Source of the DNA: Bacteroidia bacterium
GTDB lineage: Bacteria; Bacteroidota; Bacteroidia; 2-12-FULL-35-15
Reading direction: 5' to 3'
DNA length: 64,000 bases
Assembly (NCBI GenBank): GCA_020051175.1
Contig: JAGVJJ010000014.1
Span: 1-64,000, forward strand
The translations under genes and the position numbers were made by a program. Shown piece by piece: positions 17,176-26,397 of this stretch. Every line of letters starts with the position of its first letter. Within the stretch, counting starts at the first letter, position 1. The notes beneath the pieces were generated by a model. The model did not search any database and was not told where the DNA came from. It was given only the letters and a program-made list of their open reading frames with translations.

Positions 17176-18354
17176 CTAAACCAACTCAATCACAACGGCC
17201 GATCCACCGCCACCACCATTGCAAATACCGGCAGCACCCAGCTTAGCATTATTTTGTTTTAATACATTTATCAGTGTAACAATGATTCTTGCACCCGAAC
17301 AGCCCAATGGATGGCCTAAAGACACTGCACCACCGTTTACATTTACCTTTTCAGGATTGATGTCAAGTAGTTTAGTATTTACAAGGCCCACCACAGAAAA
17401 TGCCTCGTTTAACTCATAATAATCGATATCACTTGCTTTCAGCTTCGCTTTATCCAGTGCTTTTTTTACAGCCGCTGCCGTAGCAGTGGTGAACCATTCC
17501 GGGGCTTGCTCTGCATCGGCATACGAGCGAAGGATTGCAATAGGTTTAAGGCCGAGCTTCTCAGCCTTTTCCTTGCTCATCAGCACCAGCGCTGCAGCGC
17601 CATCGTTCATGGTAGATGCATTGGCAGCAGTTACGGTACCATCTTTGATAAAAGCAGGCTTTAACTCCGGTATTTTATCAAATTTCACATTTTTGTATTC
17701 TTCATCTTCTTTAACAATGGTGGTGTCACCTTTACGGCCAGGCACTTCAACCGGAACAATTTCGTCATTGAATTTACCTGCAGCCCATGCAGCCTGCGAA
17801 CGTTTGTAGGATTGAATAGCAAATGTATCCTGATCTTCACGTGAAAATTTATACTCTTTAGCACACAACTCCGCTGCATTTCCCATTGGGTAATTGTGGT
17901 AACAATCGGTCAAGCCGTCTTTTGCCAGGCCATCAATCATGGCTACGTTGCCATATTTATTTCCCCAGCGCATATTTTCAGAGTAAAACGGCACCTGGCT
18001 CATGTTTTCCATACCACCTGCAACAACAACATCCGCATCGCCACACATAATACTTTGAGCTGCAATTGAAACAGATTTCATTCCGGATGCACAGACTTTG
18101 TTAACTGTAGTACACTGCACGTTATCCGGTAATCCCGCATATTTAGATGCCTGACGGGCAGGTGCCTGCCCCAGGTTTGCCTGTAATACACTTCCCATAT
18201 ACACTTCCTGCACTTCTTTTCCATCAAGGCCGGCCTTAGCCAAAGCCCCTTTAATAGCTGTTGCCCCTAACTTTGTTGCAGATATACCTGCAAGCGCTCC
18301 GCCAAAACTACCCATCGGTGTACGCACCGCAGATATGATATATACTTCTTTCAT
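17176..18354 (-). CDS. atoB: Acetyl-CoA C-acetyltransferase (thiolase)
   Basis: The 392-residue protein is full length for type II thiolases. The acyl-accepting Cys is in NKVCASGMKS (about residue 88), the catalytic His in GGAVSLGHPLGCSGAR (about 350) and the second Cys in GICNGGGGGSAVV near the C-terminus. It condenses two acetyl-CoA to acetoacetyl-CoA, or runs in reverse during beta-oxidation, in the cytoplasm. It stands alone, so whether it serves synthesis or degradation is open. TAAATTTG at 18403-18396 on the minus strand is a possible -7 box 42 bp upstream. Confidence 0.93.
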   Translation of the reverse strand: MKEVYIISAVRTPMGSFGGALAGISATKLGATAIKGALAKAGLDGKEVQEVYMGSVLQANLGQAPARQASKYAGLPDNVQCTTVNKVCASGMKSVSIAAQSIMCGDADVVVAGGMENMSQVPFYSENMRWGNKYGNVAMIDGLAKDGLTDCYHNYPMGNAAELCAKEYKFSREDQDTFAIQSYKRSQAAWAAGKFNDEIVPVEVPGRKGDTTIVKEDEEYKNVKFDKIPELKPAFIKDGTVTAANASTMNDGAAALVLMSKEKAEKLGLKPIAILRSYADAEQAPEWFTTATAAAVKKALDKAKLKASDIDYYELNEAFSVVGLVNTKLLDINPEKVNVNGGAVSLGHPLGCSGARIIVTLINVLKQNNAKLGAAGICNGGGGGSAVVIELV

Positions 18355-18360
18355 TATTTT

Positions 18361-18670
18361 TCTTTCTTATTTTCTTGATTAATTAAAATTGCCCTCAAAT
18401 TTAACCTTTATTCCGCGATTTTACCAGTGATTTATTTGCGATTTTTCGCCAATAAAATATTCGAAATAACTTGAAAAACAGAACTTTTATTCCGATCTTG
18501 TATTTTGCGCATCTTTTCATGGGAAAATGTATTTTGCTGCCGTAAAAACAATAGTTAGCACGCACATTTTCGTCAGATAATTTGTGAATAAAACTGTGTA
18601 CAAATGCCTTTGCAGCTTCCGCCATGCATACAAATTATTTTTAATTTCGTAACGTTCCAAAATCTATCTT
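18361..18670. other. 310-bp divergent intergenic region
   Basis: The gap between the divergent thiolase and PgpH-like genes holds a 74-aa minus-strand ORF (18401-18625) that looks spurious: basic, without family resemblance, and with no promoter or RBS. I see only a candidate -7 box, TAAATTTG at 18396-18403 on the minus strand, for the thiolase gene. Confidence 0.5.
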
Positions 18671-20737
18671 GTGAAAAAGCTTATTTCCTATATACGTCAT
18701 GGACATCCTGAAGTGTATAAAGCACTCCTTCTTGTACTTGCAATTGCAACCATCGTATATATTTTTCCGAAACAAGGAAAATTTAAATACGAGTTCCAGA
18801 ATCTGAAAGGAAAGCCCTGGTATCATGAAGATTTGATTGCTCCCTTTGACTTTGCAATTAAAAAATCACAGGAGGAGCTGGCTGCTGAGCGCGCAGATAT
18901 TATTAAAAATTCAAAGCCCTATTTCCGGTACAATTTCAATGTGGTGAATGAGAAAAAATCCCAGCTTTTCAGGGAGTTTAAAGACAAATGGGACGATAAA
19001 AAAAATAAAAAAATGAAGGACCGGACAATGGCTTTTGCTAAAAGGCTCATTGACTCTATATACAGTAAAGGCATTATTGAACAAACTGATATTCTTGACA
19101 ACAAACCTCCGGACTTCTCTATTTATGTGCTATACAACAATGTAGCCGAAGAGCATGAAATTAAAGACTTTTATACCATTACCTCAGCCTATGAATATGT
19201 TCAGGAGCAGCTGAAACGCAATGATGCCGCAGCGGACATTAACTTTGTGCTGCCGCTGCTTGAAAATGCCATAGCCCATTCCCTATCATACGATAAAGTC
19301 ACTACCGATAAAGTACTTAAACAGTCGCTGGACGATATTTCTCCTTCCCGCGACATTATTTTAAAAGACCAAAGCATTATATCCAAAGGGGAAATTATAG
19401 ATGCAGAAAAGTTTCAGCTGCTCCAATCCCTTAAATGGGAATACGAGCAACAGGCCGGTGGTGCTGGCAGTTATCTGTTTATATTGATTGGACAAATACT
19501 GATAGTCACCCTGTGCTTAAGCATCTTAATTATATTCCTGGCTGTTTTCAGAAATGATATTTTTTTGGATAATGCAAAGATCACGTTTATCCTTATCCTT
19601 ATTATTCTTCAGGTATTGATGACCCGCCTGGCTGTCGACAGTCAGACATTCAGCATTTACCTGATGCCATTTTGTGTACTTCCTATTATTATCAGGGTAT
19701 TTTATGATACACGCATCGCCTTGTTTGTTCACCTTGTTACTGTACTGATTATTGCCTTTATGGCACCCAACCGTTTTGAATTTGCTTTTATGGAGCTGGT
19801 AAGCGGTATGATTGCCATTTTCAGCTTTGTAAATATGCACAACCGCTCACAGATTTTTATCTCGGCTGCGTTGATATTTTTAACCTATAGCATCGCATAT
19901 ACCGGAATTACCATCATACAGGAAGGTGGTACCGATGTGCTTACCTGGCAGGATTTTGCATGGTTTGGCGTAAGTGCATTGCTGACATTGTTCTCTTATC
20001 CGCTTATCTTTTTGTTTGAAAAAATATTCGGCTTTATTTCCGATGTTTCACTTCTCGAATTATCCGACACCAATGGCAAGCTGTTGCGTGAACTGGCATC
20101 CCGTGCTCCGGGCACTTTTCAGCATTCACTGCAGGTGGCTAACCTTGCCGAAGAAGCCATATATTCAATTGGTGGCAATGCCTTGCTTGTAAGGACCGGG
20201 GCATTATACCACGATATTGGTAAAATGGAAATGCCCATGTACTTTATAGAAAATCAGGCAAATGGCGTTAATCCCCATGAGGATATGAATTATGACGAAA
20301 GTGCGGCTATCATTATCGGACATGTAATTAAAGGGGTGGAAATTGCAAAAAAACATAACCTGCCGGAACAGATCATTGATTTCATCCGTACACATCACGG
20401 AACTACCATCACTACTTATTTCTACCGTTCCTTTCAAAAAGAATTCCCGGAAGAGCAAATAGATATTGAGAAATTCCGTTATCCCGGCCCTATACCGTTT
20501 TCGAAAGAAACTGCTGTATTAATGATGGCCGACTCGGTAGAAGCGGCCTCACGAAGCCTGAAAAAATACGATGCTGAAAGTATTGATAACCTGGTGGAAA
20601 TGATTATCAATAAACAGATTGAGCTCAACCAGTTTATCAATGCGGATATTACATTTAAGGATATTAATAAACTGAAAAAAATATTCAAGAAAAAGCTGAT
20701 GAATATTTACCATTTAAGGGTGGAGTATCCGAGATAA
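18671..20737 (+). CDS. 7TM-HD family phosphohydrolase (PgpH-like)
   Basis: The 688-residue membrane protein starts at GTG 18671. An N-terminal membrane helix (VYKALLLVLAIATIVYIF) is followed by a large extracytoplasmic region (about 40-255), then seven or so membrane helices (about 260-460) and a cytoplasmic HD domain. HD-motif residues are visible in GALYHDIGKMEMP (about 513), GHVIKG, IRTHHGTT (about 578) and the late MMADSVEAASRS. This is the architecture of PgpH, which hydrolyses cyclic di-AMP; the same activity is likely but not proven here. The repeat cluster lies just downstream. Confidence 0.9.
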   Translation: MKKLISYIRHGHPEVYKALLLVLAIATIVYIFPKQGKFKYEFQNLKGKPWYHEDLIAPFDFAIKKSQEELAAERADIIKNSKPYFRYNFNVVNEKKSQLFREFKDKWDDKKNKKMKDRTMAFAKRLIDSIYSKGIIEQTDILDNKPPDFSIYVLYNNVAEEHEIKDFYTITSAYEYVQEQLKRNDAAADINFVLPLLENAIAHSLSYDKVTTDKVLKQSLDDISPSRDIILKDQSIISKGEIIDAEKFQLLQSLKWEYEQQAGGAGSYLFILIGQILIVTLCLSILIIFLAVFRNDIFLDNAKITFILILIILQVLMTRLAVDSQTFSIYLMPFCVLPIIIRVFYDTRIALFVHLVTVLIIAFMAPNRFEFAFMELVSGMIAIFSFVNMHNRSQIFISAALIFLTYSIAYTGITIIQEGGTDVLTWQDFAWFGVSALLTLFSYPLIFLFEKIFGFISDVSLLELSDTNGKLLRELASRAPGTFQHSLQVANLAEEAIYSIGGNALLVRTGALYHDIGKMEMPMYFIENQANGVNPHEDMNYDESAAIIIGHVIKGVEIAKKHNLPEQIIDFIRTHHGTTITTYFYRSFQKEFPEEQIDIEKFRYPGPIPFSKETAVLMMADSVEAASRSLKKYDAESIDNLVEMIINKQIELNQFINADITFKDINKLKKIFKKKLMNIYHLRVEYPR

Positions 20738-20769
20738 TGCCGTATTAACAATAATAGTCTGCCCCGGGT

Positions 20770-20789
20770 CTTCGACAAGCTCAGACTGA
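20770..20789 (-). repeat. Inverted REP-like unit
   Basis: CTTCGACAAGCTCAGACTGA is the reverse complement, with one mismatch, of TCAGTCTGAGCCTGTCGAAG found in each of the 70-bp repeats downstream. It could pair with the first of these to form a hairpin around a roughly 30-nt loop. TCAGTCTGAGC-type units resemble a dispersed REP-like motif that I recall from many bacterial genomes. Confidence 0.75.
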
Positions 20790-20818
20790 CCTACACACAA
20801 ATCTATTAACAAACGGGC

Positions 20819-21067
20819 TGTCAGTCTGAGCCTGTAGAAAACCTTGCGGTGACTTTTGTGAATCCAATCACGGAGTATTCAACGACACACGCGGACTGTC
20901 AGTCTGAGCCTGTCGAAGACCTTGCGGTAGCTTTCGTGAACCCAATCACGGAGTACTCAACGACACACAGAAATTATTTTTCGCTGCCAAAGCGGGGTGT
21001 CAGTCTGAGCCTGTCGAAGACCTTGCGGTAGCTTTCGTGAACCCAATCACGGAGTACTCAACGACAC
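20819..21067. repeat. Three 70-bp direct repeats overlapping the dehydrogenase 3' end
   Basis: Copies lie at 20819-20888, 20897-20966 and 20998-21067. Copies 2 and 3 are identical over 70 bp; copy 1 differs at seven positions. Each begins TGTCAGTCTGAGCCTGT and ends GAGTACTCAACGACAC (GAGTATTC in copy 1). Spacers are 8 and 31 bp, so this is not a CRISPR array. Copy 3 covers the stop and last six codons (VSLSTP) of the minus-strand dehydrogenase gene. The 60-aa plus-strand ORF at 20849-21031 is only the repeat read through. Confidence 0.92.
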
Positions 21068-21757
21068 TGGAATTATTTTACCATTCATATACTGGTGCGC
21101 CTTTAATGCAAAATCCGCAATATAAGCAGCCATTTTGTCGGCAGTGAGCGGTGCCTTATATCCCGGAAAAGCTTCTTCCAGCATCTCGGTTTGTGTAGCG
21201 CCAATAGCGAGACAATTAAACGCAATATTACTTTCCTTGTATTCTTCTGCAAGGCACTCTGTTAAACAGGCTACTGCAGCTTTGCTTGAGCTGTATGCCG
21301 ATAATCCGGCAAACTTGGCGCTGCCCTGGAATCCGCCCATGCTGCTGATTGTTACCACATGGGCATTCTGCTTACTCTTCATTAATGGTGCAACAGCTTG
21401 TACCAACCATACAACAGAAAACACATTTACCTTGTATACATATTCCAGGTCATTACCGGTAATTGTTTCAAACGGTTTGTTTACAATGGCTCCGGCATTG
21501 TTTATCAATATATCTACATTCTGAATATGTGATGCAACCTTATTTCTAAGTGCCTGAACCTCCTGCTCATGGCTTAAATCACAAGGAATTGCAATTACTT
21601 TTGCGGGATTGTTCGATGCCGCACACTCTTGTTTCAGCTGGTCTAATTTTTGTACGTTTCTTGCTATGGCAATAATGGTATTGTTTGAGTCGCTGCTGAA
21701 CTGCTTTACCAGCTCATACCCGATTCCACGGCTTGCCCCTGTTACAATAATATTCAT
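21047..21757 (-). CDS. Short-chain dehydrogenase/reductase
   Basis: The 236-residue protein is a classical SDR: nucleotide-binding TGASRGIG (6-13), NNAG (about 88-91), catalytic Ser in TISSMGG, and YSSSK with the Tyr/Lys pair at about 152-156. It reduces or oxidises a small carbonyl or alcohol with NAD(P); the substrate is unknown. The final codons VSLSTP and the stop lie inside the third 70-bp repeat, so the gene end either was formed by, or is the source of, the repeat. No partner gene is adjacent. Confidence 0.9.
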   Translation of the reverse strand: MNIIVTGASRGIGYELVKQFSSDSNNTIIAIARNVQKLDQLKQECAASNNPAKVIAIPCDLSHEQEVQALRNKVASHIQNVDILINNAGAIVNKPFETITGNDLEYVYKVNVFSVVWLVQAVAPLMKSKQNAHVVTISSMGGFQGSAKFAGLSAYSSSKAAVACLTECLAEEYKESNIAFNCLAIGATQTEMLEEAFPGYKAPLTADKMAAYIADFALKAHQYMNGKIIPVSLSTP

Positions 21758-21906
21758 GATTTACACGTTTTTATGCTTTCAAAGAAACGCAAATTTTATT
21801 AACTTTACCAAATAGAGAGGTAAATGGATGATGAAGATGGAAGAGGTAGGATTCCTATTATAAAATAAAAAATGATTTTTTCATTTATCAGTGTTCACTG
21901 AAATCT

Positions 21907-22455
21907 ATGAATTTACAACTAAAAATAAAACTTCTTTCTGCTTGTCTGCTGATTTCGGCCCTGTGTTTTGCACAGGATAGCGCCATGATCCGTAAAAATA
22001 AGCCACAGGAACGTTTTTGGGACAAAGTGTTTGTTGGCGGTAATTTCGGTGTTCAGCTTGGAACATCCACCTTTATTGATGTTTCACCATTGATTGGATA
22101 CCGCATTACACCTAAATTTTCAGCCGGGATCGGGGCGACTTACCAGTATTTTCATTACAAAGACAGGTATTACGATCTAGAAACAAATGTATTTGGAGGC
22201 CGTGTATTTGGCCGCTACCTGTTTGCAGATTATTTGTTTGGACATGCCGAATACGAATACCTGAACCTTGAAGCATTCGATTTTATGCCGCGCAGGCGTG
22301 TGGATGTGGTAAGTATCCTGGGTGGTGGAGGTTATATTCAGCGTTTTGGCCGCAATTCAGCTATAGTAGCCATGATCCTATACAACTTTACAGAATCACT
22401 ATATACACCTTACAATAATCCTGTTATACGGATTGGGGTTAATTTGGGGTTGTAA
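21907..22455 (+). CDS. Small outer-membrane beta-barrel-like protein
   Basis: The 182-residue protein has a signal peptide (KLLSACLLISALCFAQ) and then alternating hydrophobic/polar strands rich in Gly, Tyr and Phe (GGNFGVQLGTSTFIDVSPLIGYR), ending in a strand (VIRIGVNLGL), as small eight-stranded outer-membrane barrels do. I cannot name a family or function. It is transcribed alone and converges with the ECF-sigma cluster. Confidence 0.7.
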   Translation: MNLQLKIKLLSACLLISALCFAQDSAMIRKNKPQERFWDKVFVGGNFGVQLGTSTFIDVSPLIGYRITPKFSAGIGATYQYFHYKDRYYDLETNVFGGRVFGRYLFADYLFGHAEYEYLNLEAFDFMPRRRVDVVSILGGGGYIQRFGRNSAIVAMILYNFTESLYTPYNNPVIRIGVNLGL

Positions 22456-22496
22456 GCAGTGAATTTAGTTTTATATGTATTCCTTATGGATATTCA

Positions 22497-23348
22497 CTAT
22501 TTCTGGTTGGGTAATTTTGCAGCTGTTACTGTTCGTGTAAAAAACGCTCCATTATAAATGTTGGCCTGCTTTACCGGAAATAAGTATAGATAATTATCGT
22601 AGCCTGAAAATTTTGAGAAATTGGAATTTAGATTTTCTACTTCCCTTAATTCTAATCCTTTTCCAATATTATTAAGCATTGTTCCGCTTTGATAATAATG
22701 ATTTAAAGAACAAAATTTGTCGGAAATATTTAAGACCGTATCATTGGATAAATATACACCTGCAGTATGTTTTTGTTTGTAAAAAGATCGCATATTGTGG
22801 ATATTCCCTCCTAATGTAATGGTGGTCCATGTTGGATGTTGAATAATTTGTTTCTTTATTTTGATATATATTAAGCTGTCTCTGTTATCGCTTGTTTTAC
22901 TTTCGTCAGAATTTATGTCATAAAAGAAAATTGAAACTTTTGGATCCCTGTTCAATAATAAAATTGCGGAAGCCCAGCCAGTTGATGCTCGGCCATCAGC
23001 CGAAGCTACCGAAAAAAACTCGGATTGATAAACACTACTATCTGTCCTATTTTTTAAGAATGATAACATTAGCTCAGAAGGAATCTCAAAGCCAACTTGC
23101 AAACTATCACCATTTGCACTAAAAAGGCTTGTCAGACCGGTTACAAAACCCGCTGGTTCATTTGTACCATGCATTTCACCAACCATAATCAGTTTGTTGC
23201 TGTGTAACAAATCATAAACTGCATTATCTAAACTATCCAGCCTGTCGATTTTAATTGCATCCGTTTTTAAGAGTGTTCCGGAATCTTGCCCATTTGCACT
23301 TAGATAAGTAAGTGCGGTGGTAAATAGAATAAATACAAACCTCAACAT
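22497..23348 (-). CDS. Exported protein, possibly EreA/ChaN-like fold
   Basis: I place the start at ATG 23348 (MLRFVFILFTTALTYLSANGQ), which gives a clean signal peptide; the track start at 23402 adds 18 residues before it. The 283-residue product has MVGEMHGTNEPAGFVTGL (about 60) and TLGGNIHNMRSF (about 190), resembling the Glu/His blocks of the EreA/ChaN/TIKI hydrolase superfamily. That assignment is tentative. It is the last gene of a run behind an ECF sigma factor, suggesting the sigma factor controls it. Confidence 0.6.
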   Translation of the reverse strand: MLRFVFILFTTALTYLSANGQDSGTLLKTDAIKIDRLDSLDNAVYDLLHSNKLIMVGEMHGTNEPAGFVTGLTSLFSANGDSLQVGFEIPSELMLSFLKNRTDSSVYQSEFFSVASADGRASTGWASAILLLNRDPKVSIFFYDINSDESKTSDNRDSLIYIKIKKQIIQHPTWTTITLGGNIHNMRSFYKQKHTAGVYLSNDTVLNISDKFCSLNHYYQSGTMLNNIGKGLELREVENLNSNFSKFSGYDNYLYLFPVKQANIYNGAFFTRTVTAAKLPNQK

Positions 23349-23405
23349 ATATTTAATGTTGAAACTTTTGTAAACAGAACTTACTTTAAACAAACAATTC
23401 ATTTC

Positions 23406-24017
23406 CTATTCAACAAACGGTTCCAGCGAAAATATAATCGTTAAAACCCCTGTAGCACTCACTTTCTTTTTTTTCGCTTTTATCACCGTCTGTCCTTTAA
23501 ACTTATCTATTTTCTCAAGTAAAACATAGCCGGGTTCCCAGTCTTCGATTTCCCTCAATGCATTTATACATTTCCAATGTATTCCATCCAGCCTGTAAGC
23601 ATTTATTTTGGCATCAAAGTATGCTGCACGCCCGTTCATTACAAATAGCGGTGTTAAATCTTTAAAATAAGCCTTTCCATTGTCCAATATTTTCACTTGT
23701 ATGCGAACAGTATCGGTGGTTTTATTTTCCAGATCAGCGATTTCAACCTTCACTTTCTTATTAAAGAACCTGTTGTAGTCGAACTTACCTGAACTGTTCG
23801 GAATTGGTGCAACGCACTGCTTAACAGGATATTGACGCCCATTTTTTTTTACCCCTTCCTGAAACTGAAAAAAGGCCATATCGGCCTTTATATAAACGGA
23901 ATCCCGTTTAAACTTAGCGATTTTTATTGTACCAGCCCTTTTTACAGTATCCTCCTGGCCAAAAAAGTGAAAAGAATAAAAAACAAAAAATAAAAAAAAT
24001 GCCAGGTATTTATCCAT
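23406..24017 (-). CDS. Exported hypothetical protein in ECF-sigma cluster
   Basis: The 203-residue protein has a hydrophobic signal sequence (YLAFFLFFVFYSFHFFGQ) and a lysine-rich, mostly beta mature part (VKVEIADLENKTTDTVRIQVKIL). I do not recognise a family. It lies 31 bp downstream of the membrane-anchored protein gene and 57 bp upstream of the EreA-like gene, all on one strand, so it is probably part of the sigma-factor operon or regulon. Confidence 0.65.
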   Translation of the reverse strand: MDKYLAFFLFFVFYSFHFFGQEDTVKRAGTIKIAKFKRDSVYIKADMAFFQFQEGVKKNGRQYPVKQCVAPIPNSSGKFDYNRFFNKKVKVEIADLENKTTDTVRIQVKILDNGKAYFKDLTPLFVMNGRAAYFDAKINAYRLDGIHWKCINALREIEDWEPGYVLLEKIDKFKGQTVIKAKKKKVSATGVLTIIFSLEPFVE

Positions 24018-24048
24018 ATTCCCTCCCTCACACTATTTGGAAAGCCTG

Positions 24049-25758
24049 TTAAAAATTAAAGAACGCCTTCATTTCGTCAGCATTTTTAAACTGCTGTTCC
24101 ACTTTGTTCATTTTAAGATTGTTTGTTTCCGCACCACTTTTAATGGAAGCAAACTGCTCTGGTTTCAGCCAGTAAAGTGTTCCATTTTCAACGGTCCACA
24201 ACAGATTTTTTGAGTTTGGGTTAAATGAAAAACTAAGCACCGGATTTTTGGCGTATGTAAACAATGCATTTTTTTCTTTATCCACCAGGTAAACATTATA
24301 ACACATCAGCCTTTCCTCCGAAGGATTATTCAGTTTAGCCGTGCAGGTAACGCCTTTAGGATAAGAAGCCGGACAATCGCTGTTGTATACACCAAAACCG
24401 CTGATTGCAAACACGCGGTGTACCTTTTCATCCGCACTCATCTGCCTGAACTGGCTATCCTGCTTTTCTTTCCATTTAAGCTCCATTTCCTGCTGCTGCT
24501 TTTTCAGCGCAGCGAGTTTGGCCTGGTACTCCTCCTCCAAACGCTTTTCATCAACTTTGCGTTTATCTAGAGCAGCATTGTATTTAACCAATTTGTCCTG
24601 GTAATCTTTCATTGCTGCTTCATAGTTTTTACCTTCAAATACCGGGTAAACCACAAGGTCGTAATTCCGGGATGCCTTTTTTAAAGTAAGCATATAATTT
24701 TTACCTTTTTCCGGCCCGTCTTTCACAACTGCTTCGTCCCACACGGTGGAGTACATGGAGCTGTTAAAGCCCTTATTTTCACTACCTACCTCGAACAATA
24801 CACCCTTATACACCGCAAGCTCCGGGAACTCTTTTGAATCTACATCCAAATCAAAAGTATACTTATCTTTTTTGGATTGTTCCGGTTTTTTAGGCTCAGA
24901 AACAGCTTTATAGAAGGATGCAATTTTTTCCTCTTTTTCCTTTTTTATCTCTTCTTTTTGAGTTTCAATTTCTTTGTATTCGGGCATCTGTTGAATGTTC
25001 GTTTTTTCAATTACAGGAGCATTAGTATTTTCCGCCTTTCTAACAATTTTCTCCTTTCCCAAACAAGCCCAGTTATTAGCACCCGTATCCAGCTTATACA
25101 AATTATACTGCGTTCCTTCATAATTGGAAGCAAGCTCTACGTTTATTGATTTATCAGGAGCAACAGCAAGAGGTTGTCCATCTTTGTATCCCATAATCTC
25201 CATCATGCCTGCAGATTCAAACTGGTAGCGTGTGCCTGCACTATCATAGGTCATTGGGATTCCGGCAATAAAAAAGTCAAACGCATCGTGAAACTCCCTG
25301 TAATGCAGCTCTACCTCCCCTTTTACCAGCTTACCTTCTCCATCCACAAAGCAATTTTTAGGGACAGTGATTTTCGAGCCGGTTTTAAAATCAAGCGCTG
25401 CACCTTTCTCAGCATTTATCTTATAAACGGTATAAGGAATATCCAATCCGGTAAGCGGGGGCGCAATGCAGGGCTTTGCCTCTTCGGCTTTATAAAAATC
25501 GGCCAGTAATATACTGTCGGCAGCTAAGGGCTGATTTGTTGCTTTAGGCAGGGTTGCTTCAGGATTATTATTTATCTGCAGCACAATTGCTGTTACAGCC
25601 GCTACTATGGCAATGCCACCACCGGATAAAAACCAGGGATTTTTGTAGAAAGGTTTGCTGATTACGGTATGCTGTTTTAAAACTGAATCAAAATTTTTAC
25701 GTTTCAAAATCTCCTCTGAACTGATATCAGGCCGATTTATATTTACTTTCTTTTTCAT
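24049..25758 (-). CDS. Membrane-anchored putative anti-sigma/partner protein
   Basis: The 569-residue protein has a short cytoplasmic N-terminus (about 1-44), one membrane helix (FLSGGGIAIVAAVTAIVLQI, about 48-67), then a large extracytoplasmic part. A beta-rich block (about 115-215; KITVPKNCFVDGEGKLVKGE, then REFHDAFDFFIAGIPMTYD) recurs in Bacteroidota envelope proteins, and a Lys/Glu/Gln-rich coiled coil spans about 385-440. Position directly after an ECF sigma gene and the single-span topology fit an anti-sigma or sensor role, but no zinc-type anti-sigma motif is seen, so this is inference. Confidence 0.6.
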   Translation of the reverse strand: MKKKVNINRPDISSEEILKRKNFDSVLKQHTVISKPFYKNPWFLSGGGIAIVAAVTAIVLQINNNPEATLPKATNQPLAADSILLADFYKAEEAKPCIAPPLTGLDIPYTVYKINAEKGAALDFKTGSKITVPKNCFVDGEGKLVKGEVELHYREFHDAFDFFIAGIPMTYDSAGTRYQFESAGMMEIMGYKDGQPLAVAPDKSINVELASNYEGTQYNLYKLDTGANNWACLGKEKIVRKAENTNAPVIEKTNIQQMPEYKEIETQKEEIKKEKEEKIASFYKAVSEPKKPEQSKKDKYTFDLDVDSKEFPELAVYKGVLFEVGSENKGFNSSMYSTVWDEAVVKDGPEKGKNYMLTLKKASRNYDLVVYPVFEGKNYEAAMKDYQDKLVKYNAALDKRKVDEKRLEEEYQAKLAALKKQQQEMELKWKEKQDSQFRQMSADEKVHRVFAISGFGVYNSDCPASYPKGVTCTAKLNNPSEERLMCYNVYLVDKEKNALFTYAKNPVLSFSFNPNSKNLLWTVENGTLYWLKPEQFASIKSGAETNNLKMNKVEQQFKNADEMKAFFNF

Positions 25759-25830
25759 TTTTTGGGTATTCTAACAGCTATAGAAAATAGTTTTTTTCGA
25801 TGCTTTAGAACATGTTTAGTTTACTTAATC

Positions 25831-26397
25831 TTATTTCAGTACCTTTTTTAGTTTCTCCAATATCCTGTAAGTACGCACTTTTGCAGCATTTTCAGTAATT
25901 TCCAATATATCAGCAATTTCTTTAAACGGACGCTTTTCAAAAAAACGCATCTCTATCAGCTGCAGTTCATCCTCTTCCAACTCCTCGGAAATAATTCCCA
26001 CAATTTTATCATGATACTTCTCTATCTTACTTTCCTGTATTTCTTCAATGATAGTATAAACAGCCATTGAATCAATGTTTACCGTTCGCGCATGCTTGTT
26101 CTGACGAAAAACATCATTCACTTCACTGTAAGCAATCCGGTACAGCCAGGAAGCAAAAGGCACCCCACGGTATTCATATTTGTGCAAATTATTCATGGCT
26201 TTTAAAAAAACCTGCTGGGTTGAATCAAATGCCACTTCTTTATCATCTACACGCTGATAGATGTAGCGGAATATCGATTCATAGTATTTATCATACAAAA
26301 TGGCAAAATCCTTCGGATTTTTTTTTGCAGCTTCCACTAAGCTGTGCTCCTGAGCAAGACCGGTCTGGCTAACGTGATATTTTGAGGCTTCAATCAT
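25831..26397 (-). CDS. ECF-type RNA polymerase sigma factor
   Basis: The 188-residue protein has sigma region 2 (FAILYDKYYESIFRYIYQR, then FDSTQQVFLKAMNNL and FASWLYRIAYSEVNDVFRQ, about 28-105) and region 4 with a helix-turn-helix (LIEMRFFEKRPFKEIADIL, about 140-185). It lacks regions 1.1 and 3, as extracytoplasmic-function factors do. It is followed by the membrane-anchored protein and two exported proteins, which it likely controls in response to an envelope signal. The stop is 72 bp upstream of its partner gene. Confidence 0.93.
   Translation of the reverse strand: MIEASKYHVSQTGLAQEHSLVEAAKKNPKDFAILYDKYYESIFRYIYQRVDDKEVAFDSTQQVFLKAMNNLHKYEYRGVPFASWLYRIAYSEVNDVFRQNKHARTVNIDSMAVYTIIEEIQESKIEKYHDKIVGIISEELEEDELQLIEMRFFEKRPFKEIADILEITENAAKVRTYRILEKLKKVLK

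Noticed and set aside
18401-18625. 74-aa minus-strand ORF between thiolase and PgpH-like gene
   Set aside because: Basic, non-family sequence in a divergent promoter gap, without promoter or supportive context.
20849-21031. 60-aa plus-strand ORF in the track
   Set aside because: It is the 70-bp repeat translated (FVNPITEYSTTH twice) and has no gene features.
20819-21067. Possible CRISPR array (three near-identical repeats)
   Set aside because: Only three copies, 70 bp long, with spacers of 8 and 31 bp, and one copy overlapping a gene end. No cas genes are near.
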